From positions 806,001-870,000 of the forward strand of contig CAVSYR010000002.1 of the NCBI GenBank assembly GCA_963732225.1: a stretch of 64,000 bases of DNA, read 5' to 3'. Positions 16,226 through 25,088 of the stretch are shown here, one piece after another. Positions within the stretch are counted from its first letter, which is position 1. Each line of letters starts with the position of its first letter. This DNA comes from VRUE01 sp963732225 (GTDB lineage: Bacteria > Actinomycetota > Thermoleophilia > Solirubrobacterales > 70-9). The notes under the pieces are model-generated. The model ran no database searches and was not told the origin of the DNA. It saw nothing but the letters and a program-made list of their open reading frames with translations. A program made the translations under genes and the position numbers.

Positions 16226-16257
16226 AAAAACGGGGCCCGCCTTGCGGCGGGCCCCGT
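16226..16257 (-). terminator. Terminator of cspA
   Basis: A GC-rich hairpin with stem GGGGCCCGC paired to GCGGGCCCC around a CTTG loop, at 16232-16255, is followed on the minus strand by five T. It lies 24 bases past the cspA stop and upstream of typA. Confidence 0.88.
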
Positions 16258-16280
16258 AACTGCTCAAGTTCGGTGCGCGA

Positions 16281-16487
16281 CTACGAGGTCTGCTGAACGC
16301 TCGCCGCGGCCGGGCCCTTGGGGCCTTCCTCGGACTCGTAGGTCACCTTGGCGCCCTCTGCAAGGGACTTGAAGCCCTCGCCGAGGATGGCGCTGTGATG
16401 GACGAAGACGTCCTTCGAGCCGTCATCGGGAGTGATGAACCCGTAGCCCTTGTCGTCGCTGAACCACTTGACTGTTCCAGTCGGCAT
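16281..16487 (-). CDS. cspA: Cold-shock protein, CspA family
   Basis: This 68-residue single-domain nucleic-acid binding protein has RNP1 (KGYGFI) and RNP2 (DVFVHHSAI) and the usual start GTVKWFSDDKG. It should act as an RNA chaperone. The minus-strand RBS GTGGAGG is strong, and it has its own terminator. About 190 bases separate it from the divergent subtilase gene, long enough for a structured cold-shock leader, which I could not define. Confidence 0.97.
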   Translation of the reverse strand: MPTGTVKWFSDDKGYGFITPDDGSKDVFVHHSAILGEGFKSLAEGAKVTYESEEGPKGPAAASVQQTS

Positions 16488-16677
16488 TTATTGCCTCCAC
16501 TTGTTGTGCTGCGAACGCGGAGGCTTCGGTAAAGCAACGACGCGAGCGCTAGACACGACTTTTTGCCGGATATCAATCCGACCTAACGCGGGGACCGTAG
16601 CAGGGATTAAGCGGCAGGCGCGGCGCTCGGATCGCCGTCCAGCCGTGTTTGAGGAAGCTAGGAGACCAGTCGATACG

Positions 16678-19041
16678 GTGATTCAGATGATGCGCATGCA
16701 TAGCCCCCCAGGCAAGGCGGGCGGCCTTTTGATCTTGCTCTTGGCGATCGCGGTCCTCACGCTGCCTGCTTCAGCGGCTGCGAGTCGCGCCACGGGGAAG
16801 CTCTCGCCGCGCCTCGCGGCGCTGGCTTCCCCTTCGTTGAGCGGCGCGGCGCCGGCCAGGCAGGCCGAGGCGCTATCGCTGGCCAAGGAAGGACCAGCCA
16901 GCCTGGTGCGGCGGGGCGGTCGTGTTCTTGTCTATGTGCGCTTTGCCCAGGGAGCCCTGGCGGCGCGCGATGAGCTGAACGCCGCCGGTGCGCAGATCGT
17001 CGATGCCAGCGGCCGCTACCAGACGGTTACCGCGGCGGTTACGCCTTCGCGACTGCACGCGGTGGCGCAGCTGCGTGGCGTTGCCGGGGTCACGCCGGTG
17101 CTGGCGCCGATGACGGCGGCGGCTACCTGCCCCTCCGGCGCAATCGTCTCCGAGGGCGACACCCAGCTGAAAGCCCATGCGGCCCGCGAAGAAAATGGCG
17201 TCGATGGAAGCGGGGTCAGCGTCGGCATCCTCTCGGACTCCTTCAACCAGGCGACCGAAGCGGCGGACGGCAGCGGCAAACCGATCGCAACCAAAGCGGG
17301 CGATGACGTGAAAAGCGCCGATCTCCCCGGCGCCGGCAACGAATGCGGGACCACCACGCCGGTGCTCGTGCTCAAAAACGAGAAAAACGCCGCCGAAGCC
17401 TCGGACGAGGGCCGGGCGATGGCGCAGATCGTTCATGACCTGGCGCCGGCGGCCCACATCGACTTCGCCTCCGCCTTCAACGGCGAACTTGCCTTCGCCA
17501 AAGGGATCAAGGAACTGGCGACGGCCGGCGCCAAGGTCATCGCCGACGACGTCTTCTACTTCGAAGAGCCCTTCTTCCAGGATGGCCCGGTGGCCGTCGC
17601 GGTCAACGAAGTCGTCGCAGCCGGCACCACTTACTTCTCGGCGGCGGGCAACGACAACCTGGTCGACGCAAGCGGCGAACACGACATCGCCTCCTGGGAA
17701 ACCCCCGCCTATCGCGACTCAGGCTCCTGTCCCCCCGCGGTTGAAGCGAGGGCGGGCGCCAACGGCTTTCACTGCCTCGATTTCAATCCCGATCCTAAAA
17801 AAGCCGACCGGACCTTTGGCATCAAAGTCGAACCGGAATCGGAACTGACGATCGACCTGCAGTGGGATGAACCCTGGAACGGCGTCGCCACCGATCTCGA
17901 CGCCTACTTGCTCAACGCCAGCGGCTTCCTGGTTCAGGAATCGCGCGAAGCCAACGTCGAAACGACCCAGATGCCGGTTGAGGTGCTGAGCTGGACCAAC
18001 GAAAGCAGCACCAGCAAGACCGTGCAGCTCGTCGTCAACCGCGCCCTGGGCGAAGCCGCGCCGCGGGTCAAGCTGGCGCTATTGGAGAACGGCGGCGGGG
18101 TGGAAGCCACCGAGTACCCGCGCTCGAGCGGCGAAGACGTGGTCGGGCCGACGATCTTCGGTCACAGCGGTTCAGCCGACGCGATCTCGGTTGCGGCGGT
18201 GCCCTTCAACTCCAACTCCGAGCCGGAGCCTTACTCGTCGCGGGGACCCGTCATCCACGGTTTCGGCCCGGTCGAAGGGACCGCAGCGGCGGCGCCACTC
18301 GGTCCCCCTGAGGAAGTCATCAGCAAGCCCGACCTGACCGCGACCGACTGCGGCAAGACGACCTTCTTCGCCATCTTCGCCTCGCCCTTCTGGCGCTTCT
18401 GCGGAACCTCCGCGGCCGCTCCCCACGCGGCGGCCGTGGCGGCGCTGATGCTCGACGCCGAACCGGCGGCGGGACCGCCGGAGGTCCGCGCGGCTCTGGA
18501 AGGGAGTGCGACGGCGGTCGGCAGCTTTGGCTCGTGCGCTGCGGGGGCCGGCCTGGTTGAAGCGGTGGGCGCGGTTGAAGAAGCGCTCGCTCACACGGGC
18601 GAAAGCGGAACCGCCTGCGAACCGCCCGCGCCCGAAGTCGAACCCGGTGAAGCGGCCGCGCCGGGGGACTGGGGCAGCGAAGTGCCGCCGCCCACACCGG
18701 TGCCTCCGACTACGACGGTGACCCCGCCTCCTCCTGTGGTCGAAGAAGAAGAAGAAACGAAGCGCGTGCCCAACCCGCGGACCTTCTTCCTGCAGAGGCC
18801 GAGCAAGGTCATCCGCACCCATCACCACCAGGCCAAGGCGGTTTTCCGCTTTGGCTCGAACGAGAGCGATGCCTCCTTCGTCTGCCGCGTCGACGGCAGC
18901 TTCTTCCGACCCTGTCCGGCGCGGCTGGCGCGCCAGTTCACGCTCGGCTGGCACGTGATCAAGGTCGCCGCCCGCGACTCAGCGGGCAACGGCGACAAGA
19001 CGCCCGCCAGCTACAGCTTCAAGGTCAAAAGAGTCCGCTGA
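16678..19041 (+). CDS. Secreted subtilisin-like serine protease (S8 family)
   Basis: The 787-residue protein starts with a signal peptide (KAGGLLILLLAIAVLTLPASAAA). The catalytic triad is readable: Asp187 in VGILSDSFN, His253 in MAQIVHDLAP and Ser578 in FCGTSAAAPHAAA; SAAGNDN carries the oxyanion Asn. The C-terminal part has a Pro/Thr-rich linker, an acidic run (VVEEEEETKR) and a Cys-containing Ig-like module ending in YSFKVKRVR. GTG 16678 is chosen because AGGAG lies 13 bases upstream; ATG 16687 or 16690 are alternatives. Glu codons are mostly GAA. It is probably released or kept at the cell surface. Substrate unknown. Confidence 0.9.
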   Translation: MIQMMRMHSPPGKAGGLLILLLAIAVLTLPASAAASRATGKLSPRLAALASPSLSGAAPARQAEALSLAKEGPASLVRRGGRVLVYVRFAQGALAARDELNAAGAQIVDASGRYQTVTAAVTPSRLHAVAQLRGVAGVTPVLAPMTAAATCPSGAIVSEGDTQLKAHAAREENGVDGSGVSVGILSDSFNQATEAADGSGKPIATKAGDDVKSADLPGAGNECGTTTPVLVLKNEKNAAEASDEGRAMAQIVHDLAPAAHIDFASAFNGELAFAKGIKELATAGAKVIADDVFYFEEPFFQDGPVAVAVNEVVAAGTTYFSAAGNDNLVDASGEHDIASWETPAYRDSGSCPPAVEARAGANGFHCLDFNPDPKKADRTFGIKVEPESELTIDLQWDEPWNGVATDLDAYLLNASGFLVQESREANVETTQMPVEVLSWTNESSTSKTVQLVVNRALGEAAPRVKLALLENGGGVEATEYPRSSGEDVVGPTIFGHSGSADAISVAAVPFNSNSEPEPYSSRGPVIHGFGPVEGTAAAAPLGPPEEVISKPDLTATDCGKTTFFAIFASPFWRFCGTSAAAPHAAAVAALMLDAEPAAGPPEVRAALEGSATAVGSFGSCAAGAGLVEAVGAVEEALAHTGESGTACEPPAPEVEPGEAAAPGDWGSEVPPPTPVPPTTTVTPPPPVVEEEEETKRVPNPRTFFLQRPSKVIRTHHHQAKAVFRFGSNESDASFVCRVDGSFFRPCPARLARQFTLGWHVIKVAARDSAGNGDKTPASYSFKVKRVR

Positions 19042-19621
19042 GTAGGTCCAGCTGGGTGCCGAAGTAGACCGCGATCACGGTGATCGGCAGGTAGCCGACC
19101 GCGGTCGTCCAGGTGAAGCGCCAGACCGGCACCCGGGCGGCGCCGGCGGCGTAACAGACGATGCTGAAGGGGAAGATCGGGATCAGCCTTGCCGCGATCA
19201 GCGCCTTGGCGCCGCCGCGCTCGATCCGCGCCTCGATCCGCTCGAAGCGCTCCGAGCCGAACCAGCGGTCGAGCAGCGGCCGTGCCACCGAGCGCCCGAC
19301 GAAGAAGCAGGCGAGGCCGGAGAGAATCCAGCCGGTCATCACCAACAGCAGGGCGGGAAGGAAGCCGTAGGCGAGGCCGGCGGCGGCGTCGACGATCTCA
19401 GCCGGGTAGAAGACGACGGCGTGGATCAGGGTGAGGGCGAGGATCAGCAGCGGCCCGGCGATGCCGAGGCTGGCGATCTCGCTCCGCACCTTGTCGGTTT
19501 CGCCGTGGATCGCCGCCAGCGCCGCTTCGTGCAGCTCTGGGACCGCGAAGACCAGGCCGGCTAGCAGGGCGACTCCCGCCAGGGTGATGCCGATCTCCAG
19601 CAGGGGAGCGCGGCTATCCAC
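19025..19621 (-). CDS. TVP38/TMEM64 (VTT/SNARE-associated) family membrane protein
   Basis: This is a polytopic membrane protein of the DedA/VTT superfamily. The core motif is visible as FFVGRSVARPLLDRWFGSERFERIEARIERGGAKALIAARLIPIFPFSIVCYAAG, with the conserved F/Y-x-x-G-R and R-x-x-P-x-x-P positions. The GTG at 19621 overlaps the recD2 stop by eight bases; a GTG at 19663 would add 14 residues. Its 3' end overlaps the subtilase by 17 bases convergently. Such proteins are thought to act as lipid scramblases or envelope maintenance factors. Confidence 0.85.
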   Translation of the reverse strand: MDSRAPLLEIGITLAGVALLAGLVFAVPELHEAALAAIHGETDKVRSEIASLGIAGPLLILALTLIHAVVFYPAEIVDAAAGLAYGFLPALLLVMTGWILSGLACFFVGRSVARPLLDRWFGSERFERIEARIERGGAKALIAARLIPIFPFSIVCYAAGAARVPVWRFTWTTAVGYLPITVIAVYFGTQLDLLSGLF

Positions 19622-21752
19622 GCAGGCGCTCGGCCAATCCGGAGTAGCGGCCACCGCCGTCACCCCGGCGAACTGCGGCCCCCAGCACGGCGCGGTCGCC
19701 GATCAGCACGCAGCTGCTGCGGGCACGGGTGATCGCGGTGTAGAGCAGCGGCCGGCTCAGCATCCGCGAGTGCGAGCGGTGACAGACGCCGACCACGACC
19801 GGGACCTCGCAGCCCTGCGCCTTGTGGACCGAGATCGCGTAGGCGAGCCGCAGGGTGGCGGTCTCGCCGTAGGGGATCTTCAACGAGTCGCCCTCGTCGG
19901 TGTCGACGAGGATCTCTTCTTCGTTGGGGTCGTCGGCGCGGAGGAAGACGATCGAGCCGTTCATCAGGCCCAGCTCGTGCGAGTTGCGCGTCTGGATCAG
20001 CCGGTCGCCGACCCGGAAGCGGTCGCTGACGGCGCGCTTGCCGTCTGGGTTGAGCTCGGCCTGCAGGCGCTCGTTGAGGGCATCGATCCCGATCGCTCCC
20101 CGGTACATCGGCGCCAGCACCTGGACCTCGCGGATCGGGTCGACGCCGAAGCGCTTCGGCGCCCGCTCGGCGACCACTTCGACGACGGCTTCCAGGGCGC
20201 GCTCGGGGTTGGTCCGCTCGATGAAAAAGAAGTCGTGGTTCTGGTTCTCACCCGGCTCGAGCTGCGGTTCCCGGCCCTGGTTGATCTCGTGGGCGGCGGT
20301 GGTGATCATCGAGCGCGCCGCTTGGCGGAAGATCTGGGTGAGGCGGACGACGGGGGCGATCCCCGACTCGATCAGGTCCTCGAACGGCTTGCCCGCACCG
20401 ATTGGCGGCAGCTGGTCGGCGTCGCCGACGAAGACGACGTGGGTTGATTCGGCCAGGCCGCCGAGCAGGACCTCGATCAGGCGCAGGTTGAGCATCGAGG
20501 ACTCATCGACGATCACCAGGTCGACGGGAAGCGGGTGCCCCGGCTTGAAGGCCGGCTCGCGGCCCGGGCTCCACTCGAGCATGCGGTGGATCGTCTGCGC
20601 CGAGTGGCCGGTGGCCTCCTCGAGCCGCCGCGCGGCGCGACCGGTCGGGGCGCAGAGCGCGATCCGCAGCTGAGCGCTTTCGGCCTCTTCGACGATCGCC
20701 CGCGTGCAGGCCGTCTTGCCGACACCGGGACCGCCGGTCAGCACCGAGATGCGGGCGCCGAAGGCGCCGCGCACGGCGGACCACTGCTCGTCGGTCAGCT
20801 CGGTGTCCGACTCGTCGCGGACCGGCGCCTCACCCGGGTCGTGGTCGAGGTGGGGCGGGGCGGCGCTGCGCAGTGCCAGGGTCTGGGCGACAGCCAGCTC
20901 GCTGGTGTGGGTGAGCTGGCGGTAGAGGTGCCCCTCGTCGCTGATCAGGCCGCGGGCTTCGCAGAGGACCTCGGGGTCGGGGGCGAGGCCGAGCAGCCTG
21001 GCGGTACGGCTGGTCAGCTCGGCGACCGGCAGGTAGCTGTTGCCCTGCTGCTCGGCCTCGCCGAGCGTGTAGACGGCGGCCGCCTGGGCACGGCGGGTCG
21101 ACTCCGCTGGCACGTCGGCGGCGAGGGCGATCTTGTCGGCGCGGACGAAGCCGACCCCGTCGACCTCGGTCAGCCGGTAGGGGTCCTCGTGCAGGATCGC
21201 CATCGAGCTCTCGCCGAAGCGAGTGTGGATCGGTGCCGCCAGGTGTGCCAGGCCGTGGGGAGCGAGCTGCACGTGCAGGTCGCGTACGGCGCGGCTGGCG
21301 TGCCAGGACTCGGTCGCGGCCGCCGCCTGGTTGGCGCTGATCCCGCGCAGTGAGCTGAACACGCCCTGCGGATTCGCCGCGATCGCGCCGAGCACTCCCT
21401 CGCCGTGCTCGTCGACCAGGCGTTCGGCGCGGGCCGGGCCGATGTGGCGCAGCGAGGTCAGGTAGGCGATCTGGCCCTCGCGATCGGCGGGGTCGAGCGG
21501 CAGGGCGCCCTGGGCGCGCAACTGGCGGCCGTAGCGGGCGTGGGTCTGCCACTCGCCGCTTACTTCGGCGCGATCGCCGACGCCGAGGTGGGCGACCGGC
21601 CCGACCAGGGCAAAGCCTTCACCCGACTCGGCGTCCTGGACCTCGAGCACCGCGTAGCCGTCGTCCTCGGCGCTGAAGATGACGCCGAGCACCTCGACCG
21701 TGGCCGAATGAGATGCCGCGTCGGCATCGAAGAGCGTGGCCGTGCTGTTCAC
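19614..21752 (-). CDS. recD2: RecD2-type DNA helicase
   Basis: This 712-residue helicase unwinds DNA 5'-3' and acts without RecBC. It has the RecD2 N-terminal OB-like and helix-hairpin-helix region (LRHIGPARAERLVDEHGEGVLGAI), then Walker A (LTGGPGVGKT), motif II (LVIVDESSM), motif III (FVGDADQLPPIGAGKPFEDL), and the C-terminal UvrD-like motif (AISVHKAQGCEVPVVV and LLYTAITRAR). Length is typical of the shorter actinobacterial form. TAGCTT lies 6 bases before the GTG, suggesting a leaderless mRNA. It is followed by an overlapping membrane-protein gene. Confidence 0.95.
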   Translation of the reverse strand: MNSTATLFDADAASHSATVEVLGVIFSAEDDGYAVLEVQDAESGEGFALVGPVAHLGVGDRAEVSGEWQTHARYGRQLRAQGALPLDPADREGQIAYLTSLRHIGPARAERLVDEHGEGVLGAIAANPQGVFSSLRGISANQAAAATESWHASRAVRDLHVQLAPHGLAHLAAPIHTRFGESSMAILHEDPYRLTEVDGVGFVRADKIALAADVPAESTRRAQAAAVYTLGEAEQQGNSYLPVAELTSRTARLLGLAPDPEVLCEARGLISDEGHLYRQLTHTSELAVAQTLALRSAAPPHLDHDPGEAPVRDESDTELTDEQWSAVRGAFGARISVLTGGPGVGKTACTRAIVEEAESAQLRIALCAPTGRAARRLEEATGHSAQTIHRMLEWSPGREPAFKPGHPLPVDLVIVDESSMLNLRLIEVLLGGLAESTHVVFVGDADQLPPIGAGKPFEDLIESGIAPVVRLTQIFRQAARSMITTAAHEINQGREPQLEPGENQNHDFFFIERTNPERALEAVVEVVAERAPKRFGVDPIREVQVLAPMYRGAIGIDALNERLQAELNPDGKRAVSDRFRVGDRLIQTRNSHELGLMNGSIVFLRADDPNEEEILVDTDEGDSLKIPYGETATLRLAYAISVHKAQGCEVPVVVGVCHRSHSRMLSRPLLYTAITRARSSCVLIGDRAVLGAAVRRGDGGGRYSGLAERLRG

Positions 21753-21974
21753 ACCGCAAAGCTAGCCTGTGGCGAAGATGACGGATCGACAGCAGCGATC
21801 CGCATTTTCCGGCAGCTCGCCTACTCCTCCAATTTGCCGGCGGGGCGACGGACGCGCTGGCCCCTTTGCCACGAGCGCTCGAGTCGTCGCGATGCCTTCT
21901 CCAAGCCTTCGGCAAGCTCAGTAAGAGACGTCCCCGATTTGGAAATCCGGGGGAAGGACAATCCCGTTGGGCGT

Positions 21975-23198
21975 TTATTCGCTAGCGGCATCTCGGCGGT
22001 CTGGTCGGAAGGTGAGTATGACCCAGTTGCGAGGAACATACCCTTGCCCATCTTCTTCAAGCAGTCCCATGGCGAGAACGGCGTTTAGGTCCCGAGAGAG
22101 CGTCTTGACCGTCTTCCCAGCGTATGCATCCGTGAGCGCCGGGGTCAGGCGCCTGAGATCGTCCTTGGTGGCTCCCTCGAGAGTCGCCTGGTAGTGCGCG
22201 GTGAGATCTAGGACGAGGCGAAGACGGCGCCGATCCGCATTCGTTTTCAGTTCCCCGAAGGTCTCGTAGACGTATTGCTCCCATCGATCTTCGAACTGCT
22301 GCGCGCGAATCTTCCCGAGAGCCTCTTCGAGACCGTCAACCAGGCCGCGCACCGCGTACTCGATGAAAGGGACGGGGTCTTCGGTGCGGCTTGCGAGTTC
22401 CAACTGCCTGTAGTACTCGGTTCGGGTCAGGTTGTAGTGGTTGCTCAACAGATGGCAAGCGGGAGCGGGGAGTTCCGCGGCAAGTAGAACCTGGACCTCA
22501 ACCAGGCGCGCCGTGCGCCCGTTGCCGTCGCCGAAGGGATGGATCCACGCGATGTAGAGATGGGCGATGATCGCCTTCAAAATTGCGTACGGCACGCGGG
22601 TCTCGGGCTCTTCGATGCTCAGCTCGGATTCGTTCAACCAGTCGCAAAGCCGATCCAGCAGAAACTCGCAGTCCTGATGGGGCGCTCCTCTGTAGCGCCC
22701 AACGCCAACTGAGTGGTCGCGTATTTGGCCCGGAATCGTTCCCTCGTCTGTCGGTAGATCGTGGAGGACCGTCAGGTTGTAGTTCTCGACCTTTTTTCGG
22801 GCGAGGCGCGTAGAGGCCTCGGGAGAGCCGACCATCTCATCCTTGATCGCGTTGGCGGCTTCGATGATGTTCTGAATCTCTTGGCCCAGATACTGCTGGG
22901 ACTTGGGCAGCTCGAGCGTGCCTTGGATCGCCCTTAGTGCGTCGTCCTCACCAAGTGTGTTGCCCTCGATGGCCGTGGTGGCGTGCACGCCCTTGGCGAG
23001 AAACAGCTGATGCAGCTCCTGCCCTGTCTCAGGTTTGAGCATCGAATGCGCGATGTGATCGCTGTGAGAGCGTGCAGCGCCGAGCATCATCCATACTTGA
23101 GCAGGGATTCGTCTCAGGTCCAGTTGGAAGCTGATCCACGGGTGGCTATCCCGGTATGGCCGTTTTGATGTCTCGCCTGATGTCCTGAAAGAAGCCAT
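21975..23198 (-). CDS. Fic-domain AMP-transferase (class II, self-inhibited)
   Basis: From ATG 23198 the protein has 407 residues. The Fic core motif is complete at residues 220-231 (HPFGDGNGRTAR), with the catalytic His and the Mg/ATP-binding Asp and Gly-Asn-Gly-Arg. An N-terminal inhibitory helix TTAIEG at 74-79 fits (S/T)xxxE(G/N), placing it in class II. The C-terminal 150 residues carry a helical region and a winged-helix-like end (LEGATKDDLRRLTPALTDAYAGKTVKTLSRDLNAVLAMGLLEEDGQGYV). It should modify proteins, likely by AMPylation. The locus is less GC-rich at its 5' end with runs of A/T, and no Shine-Dalgarno is clear, so transfer and start choice are open. Confidence 0.9.
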   Translation of the reverse strand: MASFRTSGETSKRPYRDSHPWISFQLDLRRIPAQVWMMLGAARSHSDHIAHSMLKPETGQELHQLFLAKGVHATTAIEGNTLGEDDALRAIQGTLELPKSQQYLGQEIQNIIEAANAIKDEMVGSPEASTRLARKKVENYNLTVLHDLPTDEGTIPGQIRDHSVGVGRYRGAPHQDCEFLLDRLCDWLNESELSIEEPETRVPYAILKAIIAHLYIAWIHPFGDGNGRTARLVEVQVLLAAELPAPACHLLSNHYNLTRTEYYRQLELASRTEDPVPFIEYAVRGLVDGLEEALGKIRAQQFEDRWEQYVYETFGELKTNADRRRLRLVLDLTAHYQATLEGATKDDLRRLTPALTDAYAGKTVKTLSRDLNAVLAMGLLEEDGQGYVPRNWVILTFRPDRRDAASE

Positions 23199-23266
23199 AT
23201 TTTTTGGCTTGAACAATGGGTAAGAAGATTTCAACCCTTTTTTTGTCCAAAGTTCTGTCCGCGAAG

Positions 23267-23350
23267 TTAGCAGGCTCTGGCCACGGCGATGTCCTCTTTC
23301 CCGCTGTGCACGGGATCCCCAGGACGACGAAGCTCGTAGTTTTCGGGCAT
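23267..23350 (-). CDS. Possible 27-residue peptide upstream of fic
   Basis: A frame of 27 codons (MPENYELRRPGDPVHSGKED...) begins at an ATG placed 4 bases after a perfect AGGAGG and ends at TAA 68 bases before the fic start. The good ribosome site and the position suggest a leader peptide or small partner of fic, but the spacing is short and I do not know a homologous family. Its ATG overlaps the ATG of the divergent 59-residue gene (shared CATG). Confidence 0.35.
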   Translation of the reverse strand: MPENYELRRPGDPVHSGKEDIAVARAC

Positions 23351-23528
23351 GGCGCCTCCTGACAATGGACTCTGCGACAGCTGTGCGCACCAGCAGCTGG
23401 TGCCGAACACGCGCGGGTCGGTCTTCTCGCTCTGCCGGCGCTCGCGCACCGACCCGCGCTATCCCCGCTATCCGCGGGTTCCTGTCGCTGCCTGTCCCGG
23501 CTACGAGCGACGCCGGGACGGGGACTGA
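23349..23528 (+). CDS. Small cysteine-rich protein (59 residues), conserved actinobacterial type
   Basis: The frame encodes a 59-residue protein with Cys at 9, 12, 29 and 49: CDSCAHQQLVPNTRGSVFSLC, then RRSRTDPRYPRYPRVPVAACPGYE. The pattern CxxC...RGSxFxLC.RS..DPR.P.YPxLPV..CPGYE is one I recognise from small, probably zinc-binding proteins widespread in actinobacteria; function is not known. Reading is open from ATG 23349 to TGA 23526-23528. It is divergent from fic and the 27-codon frame and convergent with the cupin gene, whose end lies 11 bases away. Confidence 0.78.
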   Translation: MAPPDNGLCDSCAHQQLVPNTRGSVFSLCRRSRTDPRYPRYPRVPVAACPGYERRRDGD

Positions 23529-23539
23529 GCGGGTTTCGC

Positions 23540-23932
23540 TCAGCTGGCCATCGGATCCGGCACACCGAGCCGGGATATTTCCGGTGCGTCGTAGGTGCCA
23601 CCGGGAACGCCGCCGATGATCAGGACGCGGACGCCCTCGTCTCCCGGCCAGACCTTGCGCTTGACGCCGGAGCCGACGCGGGCGATGTGATCGGGGTCAA
23701 AGGGGAAGCGCTCGCCCTCGATCTCGATCTCGCCGCCGCCGCGCAGCGCCGCGTAGACCTCCTCCTGACCGTCCTCGGCGTGGTCGTGCTCGGGGTAGTT
23801 CTCGAAGTTGGGTGGTAGGTCGATCACCTGGATGCCGAAGGACTCGACCCCCAGTTCCGCCCGGACGCGCTTGAAGGCGCCGAGGTAGACGGCCTCCATG
23901 TCGTCGATCTTCTTCACCGCGTGTGCCGCCAT
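23540..23932 (-). CDS. Small cupin-domain protein
   Basis: The 130-residue protein is a single beta-barrel cupin: motif 1 appears as PEHDHAEDGQEEVYAALRGGGEIEIEGERF and motif 2 as the PGDEGVRVLIIGGVPG end. The HxHx(n)E pattern (EHDHAEDGQEEVY) can bind a metal. The start at 23932 has a strong RBS (AGGAGGAGAG). A 12-base palindrome lies between it and the divergent TetR gene, so the TetR protein may control it. Enzymatic role unknown; sugar epimerase, oxygenase or binding function are all possible. Confidence 0.85.
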   Translation of the reverse strand: MAAHAVKKIDDMEAVYLGAFKRVRAELGVESFGIQVIDLPPNFENYPEHDHAEDGQEEVYAALRGGGEIEIEGERFPFDPDHIARVGSGVKRKVWPGDEGVRVLIIGGVPGGTYDAPEISRLGVPDPMAS

Positions 23933-23987
23933 CGTTCTCTCCTCCTGGTTGATGAGTGCTCTTGGCCCGGCGCAGGGTAGCGAATAA

Positions 23988-23999
23988 ACGAACGTTCGT
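23988..23999. promoter_or_regulatory. TetR operator candidate
   Basis: ACGAACGTTCGT is a perfect 12-base palindrome in the 88-base region between the cupin and TetR starts. It lies just upstream of the -10-like TACGCT (24009-24014). TetR genes usually bind such sites next to themselves. Confidence 0.65.
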
Positions 24000-24020
24000 G
24001 CTTTTTTGTACGCTGGACGG

Positions 24021-24635
24021 GTGACCGGCACGAGCAATGTGACCCTGGCGCCCAGGCGGGACGGCAGCAAGGGGGCCGATACCCGGGCGACGATCCTGGC
24101 CCGGGCCCTCGATCTAGCCTCGGTCGACGGCCTCGAAGGCTTGACGATCGGTCGCCTCGCCGGCGAGCTCGAGATGAGCAAGAGCGGGGTCTTTGCTCAC
24201 TTCGGCTCCAAGCAGGAGCTGCAGCTGGCGACCGTTGGCGCAGCAGCGAAGCGCTTTTGGGCAGCGGTGATCGAGCCGGCTTTGGAGGCGCCCGACGGGG
24301 CACCGCGACTGCGCGCGATCGCTGATGCCTACCTGGCCCACCTCGAGGACGACGACTACTACCCCGGTGGCTGCTTCTGGGCCGCCACCTCGGCCGAGTA
24401 CGACGACCGGCCGGGACCGGTTCGCGAGGCGATAGCGGCTGCGCTGGGGGCCTGGCTCGGAGAGCTGGAGCGCCAGGCCCGGATCGCCGGATCGCCTGAT
24501 CCCGGTCGCTTCGCCTTCGAGATCTACTCCGTGGTGATGGGCGCCAACTCCCGTTTTCGCATGGGCGGCGACCCGGTTGTCTTCGTCTACGCCCGTGACG
24601 CGATCGACCGCCTGCTGGCGGAGCTGCCGGGATGA
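24021..24635 (+). CDS. TetR-family transcriptional regulator
   Basis: The 204-residue protein has the TetR DNA-binding domain: RATILARALDLASVDGLEGLTIGRLAGELEMSKSGVFAHFGSKQELQLA. The C-terminal helical domain resembles the TetR_C_6/YcdC-like group (YYPGGCFWAATSAEYDDRPGPVREAI). GTG 24021 is preferred because TACGCT lies 6 bases upstream; a TTG at 24006 is less likely. The stop overlaps the next gene's ATG. It probably represses the divergent cupin and its own operon by binding 23988-23999; the ligand is unknown. Confidence 0.92.
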   Translation: MTGTSNVTLAPRRDGSKGADTRATILARALDLASVDGLEGLTIGRLAGELEMSKSGVFAHFGSKQELQLATVGAAAKRFWAAVIEPALEAPDGAPRLRAIADAYLAHLEDDDYYPGGCFWAATSAEYDDRPGPVREAIAAALGAWLGELERQARIAGSPDPGRFAFEIYSVVMGANSRFRMGGDPVVFVYARDAIDRLLAELPG

Positions 24636-25081
24636 GTTCCGAGCGCGACAACGAGTCTGCTGCCGCTGATTTCGCCGCGCGCTTCGCCGACTACTGGCGG
24701 GCGCCAGCGCCGGAGCGGCTCAGCCTGGTGCTGGCCGACCGGGTTCGCCTCGTCGCGCCGATGACGCCCGTGACCGAGACCCTCGCCGAGGGCAAGCGCG
24801 CCTTCGCCGGACTGTTCGAGCTGATCCCGGACTTGACCGGCGAGGTGCATCGCTGGGGCGCCACCGCCGACGGCGTGCTGATCGAGTTCACCCTGCGCGG
24901 CACGGCCGGCGGCAAGCCGATCTCCTGGCACGCGGTCGATCGCTTCGTGATTGGCGGGGACGGCCTCGCCACTGAGCGGGTCAGCTACTTCGACTCGATG
25001 CCGATCGTCCTCGCGGCACTGACGCGACCGCGCGGCTGGCCCGCTTTCCTGCGCAGTCGCTTCGCCCAACTGCGCGGGTAG
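24632..25081 (+). CDS. SnoaL/NTF2-like protein
   Basis: This 149-residue protein has an NTF2-like fold: a helical start (ADFAARFADYWRAPAPERLSLVLADRVRLVAPM), a middle helix and the beta-sheet part (GEVHRWGATADGVLIEFTLRGTAGGKPISWHAVDRFVIGGDGLATERVSYFDS). It is joined to the TetR gene by an ATGA overlap. Such proteins include polyketide cyclases and isomerases but many are only binding proteins. It has a paralogous-looking neighbour in the opposite direction. Confidence 0.78.
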   Translation: MSSERDNESAAADFAARFADYWRAPAPERLSLVLADRVRLVAPMTPVTETLAEGKRAFAGLFELIPDLTGEVHRWGATADGVLIEFTLRGTAGGKPISWHAVDRFVIGGDGLATERVSYFDSMPIVLAALTRPRGWPAFLRSRFAQLRG

Positions 25082-25088
25082 GGCGCGC

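Noticed and set aside
21821..22060. 79-codon minus frame downstream of fic
   Set aside because: It overlaps the end of fic by 86 bases in another frame, has no ribosome site and no known pattern. The 223-base gap between recD2 and fic shows nothing else convincing.
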